Of a stretch of 22,474 nt of DNA, positions 22,433 through 22,474 are shown piece by piece. Numbering within the stretch: position 1 is the stretch's first letter; each line of letters starts with the position of its first letter. The notes beneath the pieces were generated by a model. It was not told the origin of the DNA, searched no databases, and worked only from the letters and a program-made list of their open reading frames with translations. The stretch spans positions 1-22,474 of the forward strand of contig CAKTTL010000038.1 in NCBI GenBank assembly GCA_934615235.1, read 5' to 3'. The stretch is from an uncultured Clostridia bacterium. GTDB taxonomy: Bacteria; Bacillota; Clostridia; Christensenellales; Aristaeellaceae. The position numbers and the translations under genes were made by a program.

Positions 22433-22474
22433 CTGTGCAATAAAGTGGCTTTCTTGGAGGTGGGGTCTGGGGGC

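Noticed and set aside
1..22474. tRNA or rRNA genes
   Set aside because: No cloverleaf with a TTC-type loop or rRNA-like segment was noticed in the intergenic regions, which are short and accounted for by leaders, terminators and elements.

Overview
The window is GC-rich bacterial DNA with strong GGAGG-type ribosome binding sites, very short or overlapping gene junctions, and protein families typical of high-GC anaerobic Firmicutes: paired YbtP/Q-like ABC half-transporters beside an AraC regulator, HMA_2-type P-type ATPase operons, class M sirtuin with macrodomain, and multiple ATC-hydrolase-family paralogues. A gut-type Clostridia member (for example Christensenellales-like) fits best. This is an inference from gene style; no rRNA or other marker gene is present.

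Layout. (1) 320-5692, plus strand: a metabolic cluster of a SAM methyltransferase, two alpha/beta hydrolases, an ATC-hydrolase-like gene broken by a small TA-flanked mobile element, a GNAT acetyltransferase, a third alpha/beta hydrolase, and a second ATC-hydrolase-like gene that has lost its 5' end next to a truncated copy of the same element. (2) 5817-10201, minus strand: an AraC-type regulator followed by two fused permease-ATPase ABC half-transporters, overlapping or nearly so, ending in a strong hairpin terminator. (3) 10517-11798, minus strand: a proline-rich lipoprotein and a frameshifted PAP2 phosphatase. (4) 11815-12138: a 324-bp composite mobile element abutting a 5'-truncated GT2-GtrA glycosyltransferase (to 13127). 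(5) 13270-14884: a Zn-type macrodomain ADP-ribosyl hydrolase overlapping a class M sirtuin. (6) 15036-19175: a metal-transport operon of two small HMA-like proteins, an HMA-P-type ATPase with an unusual S-C-G membrane motif, a further HMA-like membrane protein and a small membrane protein. (7) 19297-22383: a metallo-beta-lactamase-fold hydrolase, an ATC-hydrolase-like protein, an LCM-family methyltransferase and a fourth ATC-hydrolase-like protein.

What ties it together. The same palindrome, GTTAR-N6-YTAAC (preceded by G on one strand), sits in the upstream region of four operons: the first metabolic cluster, the AraC/ABC operon, the P-type ATPase operon and the MBL/ATC-hydrolase operon. In three of the four it lies 6-11 bases after a hairpin with a T-rich tail. 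The half-sites recall DtxR/IdeR-type metal boxes, although the spacing differs. The best candidate for an undescribed system here is a metal-responsive regulon joining a P1B-like ATPase, an ABC pair and two sets of ATC-hydrolase/methyltransferase/hydrolase genes. The coupling is an inference from shared sites; the chemistry is unknown.

A second theme is a family of TA-inserting, IS630-like miniature elements with termini GGGTGTATCTGAAAAA. There are four copies or remnants: one is a clean gene disruption, one is composite, and two sit beside genes that have lost their 5' ends.
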